64,000 nucleotides of DNA from Arhodomonas aquaeolei DSM 8974 (lineage in GTDB: Bacteria; Pseudomonadota; Gammaproteobacteria; Nitrococcales; Nitrococcaceae): contig NZ_KB894801.1 of NCBI RefSeq assembly GCF_000374645.1, positions 310,001 through 374,000 of the forward strand, given 5' to 3'. The translations under genes were made by a program, and so were the position numbers. The notes beneath the pieces are model-generated. The model did no database searches and was not told the origin of the DNA. It saw only the letters and a program-made list of their open reading frames with translations. Shown in pieces: positions 43,357 through 52,878 of this stretch; position 1 is the stretch's first letter, and each line of letters begins with the position of its first letter.

Positions 43357-44831
43357 AATGGCCCCATTACGTGCTGTTCGCCGTGGTGCTGGCATTCGGC
43401 CACATCACTGCCGGCAGCGCGGGTCCGCCGGACAGTGTGACGATCGACCGCCAGCTCCGACCGCCACACCTCGATCCCACCCGAACCGCCTCGGCCAGTA
43501 CCGCGGAGGTCACGCACCTCAACGTCTTCCAGGGGCTCACCCGGATCAACCGCCACGGCGAGGTGAAACCCTGCCTCGCGACCGCATGGCGCGTCAGCGA
43601 CGACGGGCGGGAGCTGCTATTGCGTCTGCGCAAGGGCGTGCGCTTCCACGACGGAAGCCACTTCGACTCCGAGGTCGTACGCTACAGCCTGAACCGGCTG
43701 CTCGATCCCGAGGCCGGCAACCCGCAGCGCCAGCTCTACCAGGCCATCGAGCGTGTGGAGACCGCCGGGCCGTACCGCGTCCGCCTGCATCTGCGCTATC
43801 CGGACTCACTGCTGCCCTTCCGCCTGGGACTGGCCGCCGCGGTCATCGTCCATCCGGACAGCGTCCACTCCAACCTGACCGCACCCGTCGGTACCGGCCC
43901 CTACCGCGTCATGCCCTGGGACGGGGGTGCGGTGGAGCTACAGCGCTTCGACGGCTACTGGGGCGATCAGCCACCGATGAGGCGGGCGACCTTCACCTTC
44001 ACCGCCAACCGTCTGGAGCTGGAGAACAGCCTCAGCGAGGGACGCGTCGACCTGCACTCCGACGTCAGCCCGCTGCCCATCCATGTGCAGCTCGCGCTAA
44101 GGGGCGACTACGAAGTCCTGAAGGGCGAGAGCGAGGGCGAGGTCATTCTCGCGATGAACCACGCCAACCCCGCACTGGCCGACCGGCGGGTGCGGCGGGC
44201 GATCTCCCACGCCATCGACAAGGACGAGCTCCTGTCCATCTACCGCGGGGTCTCGCCGACGCCCATCGGCAGCCACTTCTCGCCGCGCCACCCGGCATAC
44301 ATCGATCTGACCGGCCGCTACCCCTACGACCCGCAACGCGCCCGCGAACTGCTTGCCGATGCCGGCTACGCCGACGGCCTGTCACTCACGCTGCGGCTCC
44401 CCCCGCCGATCTATGCCGAACGCGGCGGGCTGCACATCGCGAGCAACCTGGAGGCCGTGGGAATCAACATCACCGTTGAGCGGCTGAGCTGGGGGGAGTG
44501 GCTGGAGCAGGTCTTCCAGGACGCCAACTACGACCTCACGCTGGTCTCCCACGTCGAGCCCATGGACATCGGCATCTACGCCCGCCGTGACTACTATTTC
44601 AATTATGACAACCCTGAATTCCGCGCCCTGTGGCGCCAGGTCCAGCGCACCCAGGAAACGGCCGCACGCGACGCATTACTCGCACGCGCCCAGCGAATGC
44701 TCGCCGACGACGCCGTGAACGTCTTCCTGTACATGAAGCCGCAGCACTCGATACACCGGCGCGGCCTCAGGGGGGTATGGCGGGACGCTCCGATCCCGGC
44801 AATAGTCGTCGAGGATCTGTACTGGGAATGA
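43353..44831 (+). CDS. Orphan periplasmic binding protein (SBP_bac_5, oligopeptide/nickel type)
   Basis: Periplasmic receptor of 492 residues with a cleavable signal peptide (MKWPHYVLFAVVLAFG, cleavage near GSAG); there is no lipobox. Family segments are TRINRHGEVKPCLATAW, LRLRKGVRFHDGSHFDSEVV and GTGPYRVMPWDGG. No permease or ATPase genes are beside it. Instead its ATG overlaps the stop of the membrane cyclase (ATGA), so it is probably not a transporter part but the ligand-binding partner of the cyclase sensor domain. The ligand could be a peptide, opine or metal complex. Confidence 0.87.
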   Translation: MKWPHYVLFAVVLAFGHITAGSAGPPDSVTIDRQLRPPHLDPTRTASASTAEVTHLNVFQGLTRINRHGEVKPCLATAWRVSDDGRELLLRLRKGVRFHDGSHFDSEVVRYSLNRLLDPEAGNPQRQLYQAIERVETAGPYRVRLHLRYPDSLLPFRLGLAAAVIVHPDSVHSNLTAPVGTGPYRVMPWDGGAVELQRFDGYWGDQPPMRRATFTFTANRLELENSLSEGRVDLHSDVSPLPIHVQLALRGDYEVLKGESEGEVILAMNHANPALADRRVRRAISHAIDKDELLSIYRGVSPTPIGSHFSPRHPAYIDLTGRYPYDPQRARELLADAGYADGLSLTLRLPPPIYAERGGLHIASNLEAVGINITVERLSWGEWLEQVFQDANYDLTLVSHVEPMDIGIYARRDYYFNYDNPEFRALWRQVQRTQETAARDALLARAQRMLADDAVNVFLYMKPQHSIHRRGLRGVWRDAPIPAIVVEDLYWE

Positions 44832-44862
44832 GGAAACGGACCTACCCACGCTTGGTTGGAGG

Positions 44863-44868
44863 TATAAT
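44863..44868 (+). promoter_or_regulatory. Candidate -10 element TATAAT
   Basis: A perfect TATAAT lies 73 bases upstream of the LOV-protein GTG, but no good -35 sequence is seen 17 bases before it. A second -10-like TATAAA is at 44901-44906. One of them likely drives the photoreceptor gene. Confidence 0.4.
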
Positions 44869-44879
44869 CCCGCAACTTA

Positions 44880-44895
44880 TGTGACATCAGTCACG
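44880..44895. promoter_or_regulatory. CRP/Vfr-like operator
   Basis: TGTGA, six bases, TCACG: one mismatch to the CRP consensus TGTGA-N6-TCACA. It is 46 bases before the GTG of the LOV protein and next to the -10-like TATAAA at 44901, so a Crp-family factor could act as repressor there, or activate if the promoter is elsewhere. Found by eye. Confidence 0.5.
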
Positions 44896-44913
44896 TGTTG
44901 TATAAAATACGTC

Positions 44914-44927
44914 CAATGTCGACATTG
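44914..44927. promoter_or_regulatory. Perfect 14-base palindrome near the LOV-protein start
   Basis: CAATGTCGACATTG is fully self-complementary and lies 13 bases before the GTG start. It could be a dimeric repressor operator or fold in mRNA near the ribosome site. No known regulator was matched. Confidence 0.5.
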
Positions 44928-44940
44928 ATGGATCATCACC

Positions 44941-47496
44941 GTGCCCCGAGTGTCCTCGACGCTTGACCTCCGACAGGCCGTGCATGACCGCATCGCGGAG
45001 CAGGCCCCGCTTGAACAGATCTTTACCGCCATCGTGGTCATGGCCGAGGAGGCGTTGCCCGGGGCCCGGGTGTCCATCATGCGTTACGACCCGGACTCGA
45101 ACACGCTCAGCCTGACCGGGCAGTCGCCGTTTCCGCAGTGGTGCGAGGCCGCCCTGAACCATCTCCCGGTTGCCCCGGATACCGGAACCTGCGGCCGTGC
45201 CGCCTACCTGCGTGAAACCGTCATCACCCGGGACATCGACACGGACCCCGCCTGGACTGGCTACCGCCACGTCGCCCGCCAGGCCGGCCTGCAGGCCTGC
45301 TGGTCGGTGCCGATTCTGGGCGACGACGGCACACTGATCGGCACCTTCGCCGTCTACTACGACCGTCCCCGATCCCCCTCCCGGACCGCGCGCCGGGAGA
45401 TCGAGCGCGCGGCGAGGCTGGTGGCACTGGCAATGGCGCGCCACGACGACCGGCGGCGACACCAGGCCACGGAGCAGCGTCACCAGTCGCTGTTCTTCCA
45501 CCATCCCGACGGCGTATGCGAATTCGACCTCGACGGTAATTTCCTCCACTGCAACGCCGCCATGGAGCACATCACCGGCTTTCGCCGGGCGGGTCTGGTC
45601 GGCCGTCATTTCAACGAATTCGTGACCCCGGAATACCGTGCGCTCACCGAACGGCACTTCGACCTGGCCGCCCGTGGCGTCAGCCAGCACTACGAAACCA
45701 GCGGCATGCACCCCGACGGCCGCCAGTACCCGGTCGAAATGACCAACCTGCCCATCGTCGTCGACGGCAATGTGGTTGGGGTCTACGGAATCTGCCGCGA
45801 CATTGCCGAACGCCGGGCCCGGGACGAGGAGCTCCGACTGCTTCAGCGCGGCATCGAGGCCAGCTCGAACGGTGTCGTCATGGTCGACGCGCAAAGCCCC
45901 GGGCTGCCGATGGTCTACGTAAACCCGGCCTTCACCCACATCACCGGGTACACCCGCGACGAGGCCATCGGCCACAACTGCCGGTTTCTGCAGGGTGCGG
46001 ACACCGACCCGGCGGACATCGAACGGATACGCGACGCCCTGTCCACGCACCGGGACGTCCAGATCACCTTGCGCAACTACCGCAAGGGGGGACAGGCCTT
46101 CTGGAACCGCCTGTCGCTGACGGCCGTCTTCGATGAACAGCAGCGCTGCACCCATTTCATCGGCATCCAGCAGGACGTCACACGAGAGCGGGAAAGCCGG
46201 GCTCAGCTCGCCTACCAGGCCACGCACGACCGCCTGACCGGACTACTCACCCGTGAGGCCCTGATCCAGGAGCTGTCCCGTCTGGACCATGCCCTGCTGC
46301 TGCACATCGACCTGGACGGGTTCAGCCAGGTAAACGCCGGCGCCGGCTACGAGGCCGGCAACCGGCTGCTCCTCTCCGTCTCGCAGCGGTTGGGTGAAAT
46401 AGCGGACGTGAACGCCATGATCGCCCGCCTGTCCGGCGACGGCTTCGCGATCGCGGTCCCGGGCAGGAACAGCACCCGTGTGGGCATACGCCTGATCGAA
46501 AGGCTGCTCGACGCACTCGCCACCCCCTTCGAGAACATCACCGGCCATCCGCTGCAGATCAGCGCGAGCATCGGCGCCGCATCCACGGACTACAGCGGCG
46601 AGGACAAGGAAGCGCTGCTCGGCAACGCCGAAGCCGCGATGCGCGAGGCCAAACAGATCGGCCGCAATACATGGCAATGGTACTCGGCGGAAGTGGCCTC
46701 GCCGGTTCGCGACTATGTCGTTCTCCGCCGCGAGCTCCAGCAGGCCATCGCGGAGGACCAGCTGGAACTCCACTACCAGCCCATCGTCGCCGCGGATACC
46801 GGCGAAGTCCGCAGTCTCGAAGCACTGGTGCGCTGGCGTCATCCCGAACGGGGCCTGCTCGGTCCCGGCGAGTTCATTCCGCTGGCAGAGACCACCGGCC
46901 AGATCGTGGACATCGGCACCTGGGTGCTGCGCCAGGCATGCCGCGACCTGGCCGGGCAGCGGCGGAACGGCGGGCTCGACGTCCCGGTCGCGGTGAACCT
47001 CTCACCGATCCAGTTCCGGCGCACGGGATTCCTGGACATGGTGCGCACGGCGCTGGCCGATAACGGCATCGAGGGCGAAGCACTGGAGGTCGAGGTCACC
47101 GAGAGCGTGCTGCTCTCCGGTGCCGATCAGGCCATAGCGCTGCTGGACGAGCTGCGCGCGATGGGCGTGCGCGTGGCCATAGACGACTTCGGCACCGGCT
47201 ACTCCAGCCTGAGCTACCTGCGTGACCTGCCCATCACCAAGGTCAAGCTCGACCGCGGCTTCATCCGTGACATCAACGAAAGCCGGGGCAATGCCGCCAT
47301 CGTCGAGGCCGTCGCCCACATGGCCCGGCACCTCGGCATAGAGGTGGTCGCTGAAGGCGTCGAAACCACGGCCCAGCATGAAGCACTGCAACGCTTCGGC
47401 TGCGGTCTGCTGCAGGGTTTTCTGTTCTCGCCACCCCGGCCGCTGGAGGCGATCGCGCGCGGCCCGCGCGTGCTGCTCCCCGTCGCCCCCTCCTGA
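44941..47496 (+). CDS. GAF-PAS-LOV-GGDEF-EAL blue-light c-di-GMP signalling protein
   Basis: Cytoplasmic protein of 851 residues. A GAF domain (about 10-165) and a PAS domain (175-290) precede a LOV domain (300-415), which has the flavin motif GHNCRFLQG with photoactive C347, NYRKGGQAFWNRL and the FIGIQQDVT strand. The GGDEF domain has LSGDGF instead of GGDEF, so it is probably not an active cyclase. The EAL domain keeps SLEALVRWRHP, VAVNLSPIQFR, VEVTES, AIDDFGTGYSSLSYL, KLDRGF and EGVET, so an active phosphodiesterase is expected. Blue light would thus change c-di-GMP breakdown. It follows the cyclase/binding-protein pair by 109 bases. Confidence 0.93.
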   Translation: MPRVSSTLDLRQAVHDRIAEQAPLEQIFTAIVVMAEEALPGARVSIMRYDPDSNTLSLTGQSPFPQWCEAALNHLPVAPDTGTCGRAAYLRETVITRDIDTDPAWTGYRHVARQAGLQACWSVPILGDDGTLIGTFAVYYDRPRSPSRTARREIERAARLVALAMARHDDRRRHQATEQRHQSLFFHHPDGVCEFDLDGNFLHCNAAMEHITGFRRAGLVGRHFNEFVTPEYRALTERHFDLAARGVSQHYETSGMHPDGRQYPVEMTNLPIVVDGNVVGVYGICRDIAERRARDEELRLLQRGIEASSNGVVMVDAQSPGLPMVYVNPAFTHITGYTRDEAIGHNCRFLQGADTDPADIERIRDALSTHRDVQITLRNYRKGGQAFWNRLSLTAVFDEQQRCTHFIGIQQDVTRERESRAQLAYQATHDRLTGLLTREALIQELSRLDHALLLHIDLDGFSQVNAGAGYEAGNRLLLSVSQRLGEIADVNAMIARLSGDGFAIAVPGRNSTRVGIRLIERLLDALATPFENITGHPLQISASIGAASTDYSGEDKEALLGNAEAAMREAKQIGRNTWQWYSAEVASPVRDYVVLRRELQQAIAEDQLELHYQPIVAADTGEVRSLEALVRWRHPERGLLGPGEFIPLAETTGQIVDIGTWVLRQACRDLAGQRRNGGLDVPVAVNLSPIQFRRTGFLDMVRTALADNGIEGEALEVEVTESVLLSGADQAIALLDELRAMGVRVAIDDFGTGYSSLSYLRDLPITKVKLDRGFIRDINESRGNAAIVEAVAHMARHLGIEVVAEGVETTAQHEALQRFGCGLLQGFLFSPPRPLEAIARGPRVLLPVAPS

Positions 47497-47670
47497 CGTG
47501 ACGTTACCGTCCGGGCAACGCCCTCCGATCAGGCCGGACGCCTCCCTGTCTGGTCACGTGGCGTAGGGCACGTTCACGCGACATACCGCCAACGCCACGA
47601 TACGTAGAGCAGTTCGTGTATATTCGGCTACCGGGGGCGGGATGAATACACCACGACAGGGGACGTACGG

Positions 47671-50600
47671 GTGGGAGAGGCAGATCGCACGCGACCCGGG
47701 TGGCGGCTCCGGCGGGTCCCCCGGGTAAAGGCACCGGCGCGGCGGCGCGCCGCCCCCGGCATGGCGGCGGTCATGCTGGCGACAGTGCTGCCAGTGCTGC
47801 CAGTGCTGTCTGCGGCACCCGCTGACGGACAGCGGAACCTGTCCATGGGCGACCAGCCGGTCAGCCGGACATATCCGCATTCGCCCCGGATCGAGCAGGT
47901 CATCGACCTCGACCACTTCGGCCGGTACGCCTTCGAGGCCACCGGTGAACAGCCCGTCGGGATACGCCTGGTCGACCGAATGGCCGGCCCCGGTCCCGCC
48001 CGGACCGGACGGGCCGACCGCTTCCTCGACCGTGGCACCGTCAAGGCCGTCCTGAACGGGGCGGAAAACGGCACCGGCGAGATCGGGCTCACGGTCCACC
48101 CCTTCCACGAGCAGAACGGCGCGGACCTCCCGCGGCTGCCGGAACGCCGCCTGGTGGAGACGCGGCTGCGGGACTATCAGCGCCGCTCCTACTGGATCGA
48201 GGTGTCGGAGCCGCGCACCATCGACGTCGAGGCGGGCGGCCGCTATCTGGCGGACCTCCGGCTGTGGCGCGAAGGCCGCTGGCTGATGGCGGCCGAACCG
48301 ACGGCGGCGGTGCGCGAGCCCGTTACCGGGCAGCCGCTGGAGGTGCGCCGCCTCCATACCCGCCTGAGCCCGGGGCTCTACCGGCTCACGGCATACGGCG
48401 GGCCCGGCAAGCCGTGGTCCACGAATGCCGACGCCGACCCGCTCTACCTGCGCATGGGCATCCCCGAGCTGCCCGCCGGCGCCTGGTCGACACGGCAAGC
48501 CAGCCCCTTCGGCATCGATCGCTACCGCCTGCACACCGACGCCAACGTCTTCCAGCTCGAGCTCCCGGAGGCCCGGCCCGCCAGCCTGCGGGTTGCGGCC
48601 TACGACGACGCCCGCTCACCCTATGAGCCGGGAGGCGGCGCCGGCGGACGCATCGACAGGGACAGCCGGAACCCCGAGACCACGGTGCGCACCGGCGATG
48701 CTGGCCCGGGCCGTTCACGGGATGTGCTGGTGATGGTGGAGCGCGCCCCCGGCACCGAGTACCACCTCGCCTACCTGCGCAACGCGCCGCGCTATGCCAT
48801 CCCCCGGGACACCGACAGCGCCTGGGTAGGCACGCTGGCGCTCGGCGACCCGCGGGACGCCGTAGACGCCACCGCGGTCATCGTCCACGACCCGCCGGGC
48901 GGCCGGCCGGAGGTCAAGGCGGCACGGGCGGTCGAGCTGTCCTCCAGGAAGGCGTGGCGCCGCCGGTTCAACCTGCTGGACACCGTAGACCTCCTCGTGG
49001 AGATCGAGGAGGACGGCACCTACGTCGCGACGATCGACGAGGATTCCAAGGCCAGCGTGGAGCTGCGGGTCGAGCCCCTCGACCGCACCGCCGCCCGCAA
49101 CTTCCGCAGCCGCTGGGACGTCGCCTCCGAGGCGCGCTGGGACCTGGTCAAGGGCTTCTACCGCATCTCCATGCGCCCGCGCCACGGCGACGCCGGCATC
49201 GCCGAGGTCTCGCTCCACCACGCCGCCGCTCCGCCGGACAGCCTCGGCGCCCCCGAGCTGGTGCCGCGACAGGCGAGCGCCGTGTTCGAGGGCATCGCCC
49301 TGAGCCGCCACGACCACGTCCTGGCCAACCGCTACAATTACGGCCGCTCCGGCCTCACGGTGCGGCCCTGGCCGCTCACGCTGGAGAGTCCCCTGCCGGT
49401 GACCCAGTCCGCCGGCCGCACGCGGCGCTTCCGGGTGGCCGACGGCCGCGGCCGGACGCTCATCGCCGAGACACCCGCCGGCGAGCGCCTGCCCCTGTCC
49501 ACCACGGAGAACGGCCCCGGGAAGCCGTCCCTGACGGTGAACGGCCGGACAACGGCCTACATCACCAACGATGGCGCGGAGCCGGTGCGTTACCTACTGC
49601 GCTGGGCCCCGGGACCCGAGCTCCCACCGCCGCCGCTGGAACCGGTCAGCGGCGCCGCGGTGGCGCGCCAGTTGCCGGACTTCCCGGCCCTGGCACCCGG
49701 CCGGCCGGCACGGCTCACGCTCGAACGCCAACAGAAGGCCACCTACCGGCTGGCCGTGGATACCCCGGCCCTGTACCGGCTGGAGACCACCGGACTCCTC
49801 GCCACCGCCGGCGAGCTCCGGACCCGCACCGTCACGCGGCTCGCCGCCGGCCGTGAGAACGGCATCGGCCGCAACTTCCTCATCCAGCGCTATCTCGGCA
49901 GCGGCGACTATCAGCTCACCGTGAACGCCACCGGCCGCAGCGCCGGGGCCCTGGGCGTGTCCCTGGAACGCGCCCCGCTGCGCGACGCCGGCGCGATCCC
50001 GCTGACCGGGGCCGTGCGCACCACCGTGGCGCCGGGCGAAGCGGTGCGCTACCGCCTCGACGTCCCGGAAACCGGCCAGTACCGCATTCGCGCCCGCGGG
50101 CTGAAACGCCCCTTCGCCGTCCAGCTCGCCGGCCCGGACGGCTGGCCCGTGATCCGGCCCGGCCGGCAGACCCCACTGTCGCTCACCCTTCACCCGGGCC
50201 AGCACACCCTCACCGTGCTGCCCCAGAGCGTACCCTCCCGCGCCGTGGTCACCGTCGAGCGCACGGACCGGCCGGCACCGCCGCTGACCGGACACGGCCC
50301 GCACCCGCTACCCCTGAACCGGCCCCGGGAACACACGTGGATGGAGCCGGCGGACGAGGCCGCGCCGCGGACGCCGGACCGGTGGCGGTTCGACCTCGCG
50401 GCAGCCATGCACGTCCGCCTGGATCTACCCGCAGAGATGGACGCCGCCCTCCTCCGCCGCGGCGATGACGGCGACTGGTGGCCGGCGCAGGCCGACATCA
50501 ACGGGTCCCGGGAGGGCTGGCTGGCGCTCGACGCCGGTGCCTACCGGCTGGAGGCACGCAGCCGCCGCCCGGACAACCGTCTCGACTACCGCGTGCGCCT

Positions 50601-52878
50601 CGCCACGCAGGAGCTGCCCCTGGGCCAGCAGCGCGACATCGGCGTGCCCGGCACAGTCCCGTTCGTCCTCGGCGGCGACCGCCTCGTGAAGATCGGCTCC
50701 CTCGGCGAGGGCGACGTGGCCGCCACCCTGCTGGACGCAGACGGCAACAGAATCGCCTTCGGCGACGACCGCCCCGACGACTGGAACTTCCTGATAAGCC
50801 GCCAGCTCCCCGCCGGCCGCTACGCGCTGGCCGTCACCGCCCCCGGCGACGCCAACCGGACGACGGTGACCCTGGATGCCCCCCGCGAGGTCACGGAAGA
50901 CGCCCGCACCCCCGACACGGACCTCACCGTCGCCGACGGCGACGTTCACGTCTACCCGCTCGACCTGCCCGGGCCGGACGCGGCGCCACGCCACGGCCTG
51001 CCGCTGGTGTTCGCAAGCCGGTCCGGCGCCACCCACGGCGTCGCGCTGGAACGCCGGGAAGACGATACGTGGCGGACCGTCGCCACGCGCACCGGCAGGA
51101 CGGTCCGTGGCGGCGCCGTGCTCACCGCGGGCGACCTCGACCACGATTACCGCCTCCGGGTATGGACCCTGGAGACAGCGGCGGCGGGTGTCGACGTGGC
51201 CCTGCGCCTGGACGCACGGGACAGCGACGCCCCGGATGGCAGCGACCCGCGCGACTGGCGGCTCACGCCGCTGGACGGCACCAACGCGGCGCTGGGGCTA
51301 GCGCTCGCGGCACATCCGGGGCCGTTACACACCGCGGAGCGCCGGGACGGTCTCCTGTGGGCCGGCCCTGGTGGTACCTTCCGGGAGGTCCGGGAGGGCT
51401 GGATCCCGGCCCGGGATCGTCCGGTATGGCTGCTGGCGCCGCCGGGCGCCGGAACCCTCGACGCCGAACCGGTATCGCTGGTGCCGGCGACAGTGCGGAC
51501 CATCCCCGCCTCCTCGAACACCACCCTGCCGCTGCCCGTCGGCACGGCCGGGGCGGAACGGCTCAGGATCTGGACCGCCGCGAGCGCGGCGCACACGCCG
51601 GAGCTGCGGGCGTATTCACCCGGTCGCACCGTCGCCGCCACCGCGAGTGACCGCAGCGCCCTGACCGTGGCGCTCCCCGGCGCGACACCCGTAGACGGCG
51701 GGCTGGCCCTGCGCCTGGCGGACGGCAGAGGCGACGCCCCCGTGACCGTCAGCGCGCACGCCCTCGCCACCGGCGATCCGGCCACTGTGACGCCGGGCAG
51801 CACCCAGCTCACGCTGCCGGCCGGCACGGCGGTGAAGGTGACCGGCCCCGCCGGTGCCGCCGACATCGCGCTCACCGCGCCCGCCGGTATCGCCGGCATC
51901 CTTGCCCGCGACGGGGCCATCGAGCGGCTCCTGTGGACCGGTGACAACGCCGGCACGCGCCACACCCGGAGCAACGTCGGCACAATCTGGCTGGCCAATC
52001 CCGGCGACGAGGCCGAAACGGTCGCACTCCGCTGGGCGTCCGCGGCCGGCGACCGGCAGCTGGCCCCGGGCGACTACCTGCGCCTGGGCCCCACCTTCAG
52101 CGGCACCCTGTCTCTGCCGGTCACGCTACCGGCGGGCGCCGAAGGCCGGGTTCAGGTGCACGGCGCGGTGCGCGGCGCCCGCTTCGTCCGCGACGACGGC
52201 CGCACCGGCCCCGCCGTCGACGGCCCGGGCAGCGTCACGGTCGCCGGCCCGGGCACGCTACAGGTGACCCACGCGGATGCGCCGTTCGGGGTCTGGCTGA
52301 CCGCGCCCGACGGCAGCCTGACGGGCTGGCGGCACACCGAACGGCTGGCGCCGCGGGCGCCGTCGCTGCTGAGCCTGCGCGCCAGCCGCCCGACACTGCT
52401 CGCCCTGGAACGGCCGGATGGCCGTACCCGCCTGCACTGGCTCGACACGACGGCCGGCATCGACGCGCTGCTGCCGGCGGGCCGGACACGGCTGCGCGCC
52501 ATGGACGCCGCGCCGTTCGTGCGGCTGACCACTCCCACGCCGATGCCCGCCGGGCTGGGAGCGCCCGTGCGGCTGGGCCCCGGGGAGAGCCGGGCCTTCA
52601 CCTTCGAGCTCCGGCAGCCACGCACCGTGGGGCTCGGTCTCAAGACCGACCGTGAGTCGATCCGCGGCACTCTGGTCGACGCCCGGGGCCGACAGCTCGG
52701 CGACGGCATCGCGCAGATGCACCGGCTCGGGCCCGGGCGCTACTACCTGATCGCCCATCTGCCCCGGGACGAATCCCCGGCACTGGTGCGCTCGGCGCTG
52801 GTGGGCACGCAGCTGCCCGACGACGGCCCACCGGAACGGGTCAGGGAACGCTACAGACAACTGGCAGGCAAGGAATGA
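47671..52878 (+). CDS. Giant exported beta-rich protein coupled to the alpha-2-macroglobulin gene, function unknown
   Basis: A 1735-residue protein, not recognised as a known family. GTG 47671 follows an AGGGGA site. The first ~30 residues are Arg-rich, then a hydrophobic stretch (MAAVMLATVLPVLPVLSAAPA) forms a signal peptide with a long basic n-region. No further membrane segment is evident. The body contains many repeats of a beta-strand signature shaped like G-x-Y-x-L or G-x-Y-x-V (PGLYRLTAYGG, DGTYVATIDED, SGDYQLTVNA, AGRYALAVTAP, PGRYYLIAHLP), resembling PPC-type beta-sandwich domains of secreted enzymes and adhesins. The stop overlaps the alpha-2-macroglobulin ATG, so it is probably a periplasmic partner of that protein. 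Confidence 0.8.
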   Translation: MGEADRTRPGWRLRRVPRVKAPARRRAAPGMAAVMLATVLPVLPVLSAAPADGQRNLSMGDQPVSRTYPHSPRIEQVIDLDHFGRYAFEATGEQPVGIRLVDRMAGPGPARTGRADRFLDRGTVKAVLNGAENGTGEIGLTVHPFHEQNGADLPRLPERRLVETRLRDYQRRSYWIEVSEPRTIDVEAGGRYLADLRLWREGRWLMAAEPTAAVREPVTGQPLEVRRLHTRLSPGLYRLTAYGGPGKPWSTNADADPLYLRMGIPELPAGAWSTRQASPFGIDRYRLHTDANVFQLELPEARPASLRVAAYDDARSPYEPGGGAGGRIDRDSRNPETTVRTGDAGPGRSRDVLVMVERAPGTEYHLAYLRNAPRYAIPRDTDSAWVGTLALGDPRDAVDATAVIVHDPPGGRPEVKAARAVELSSRKAWRRRFNLLDTVDLLVEIEEDGTYVATIDEDSKASVELRVEPLDRTAARNFRSRWDVASEARWDLVKGFYRISMRPRHGDAGIAEVSLHHAAAPPDSLGAPELVPRQASAVFEGIALSRHDHVLANRYNYGRSGLTVRPWPLTLESPLPVTQSAGRTRRFRVADGRGRTLIAETPAGERLPLSTTENGPGKPSLTVNGRTTAYITNDGAEPVRYLLRWAPGPELPPPPLEPVSGAAVARQLPDFPALAPGRPARLTLERQQKATYRLAVDTPALYRLETTGLLATAGELRTRTVTRLAAGRENGIGRNFLIQRYLGSGDYQLTVNATGRSAGALGVSLERAPLRDAGAIPLTGAVRTTVAPGEAVRYRLDVPETGQYRIRARGLKRPFAVQLAGPDGWPVIRPGRQTPLSLTLHPGQHTLTVLPQSVPSRAVVTVERTDRPAPPLTGHGPHPLPLNRPREHTWMEPADEAAPRTPDRWRFDLAAAMHVRLDLPAEMDAALLRRGDDGDWWPAQADINGSREGWLALDAGAYRLEARSRRPDNRLDYRVRLATQELPLGQQRDIGVPGTVPFVLGGDRLVKIGSLGEGDVAATLLDADGNRIAFGDDRPDDWNFLISRQLPAGRYALAVTAPGDANRTTVTLDAPREVTEDARTPDTDLTVADGDVHVYPLDLPGPDAAPRHGLPLVFASRSGATHGVALERREDDTWRTVATRTGRTVRGGAVLTAGDLDHDYRLRVWTLETAAAGVDVALRLDARDSDAPDGSDPRDWRLTPLDGTNAALGLALAAHPGPLHTAERRDGLLWAGPGGTFREVREGWIPARDRPVWLLAPPGAGTLDAEPVSLVPATVRTIPASSNTTLPLPVGTAGAERLRIWTAASAAHTPELRAYSPGRTVAATASDRSALTVALPGATPVDGGLALRLADGRGDAPVTVSAHALATGDPATVTPGSTQLTLPAGTAVKVTGPAGAADIALTAPAGIAGILARDGAIERLLWTGDNAGTRHTRSNVGTIWLANPGDEAETVALRWASAAGDRQLAPGDYLRLGPTFSGTLSLPVTLPAGAEGRVQVHGAVRGARFVRDDGRTGPAVDGPGSVTVAGPGTLQVTHADAPFGVWLTAPDGSLTGWRHTERLAPRAPSLLSLRASRPTLLALERPDGRTRLHWLDTTAGIDALLPAGRTRLRAMDAAPFVRLTTPTPMPAGLGAPVRLGPGESRAFTFELRQPRTVGLGLKTDRESIRGTLVDARGRQLGDGIAQMHRLGPGRYYLIAHLPRDESPALVRSALVGTQLPDDGPPERVRERYRQLAGKE

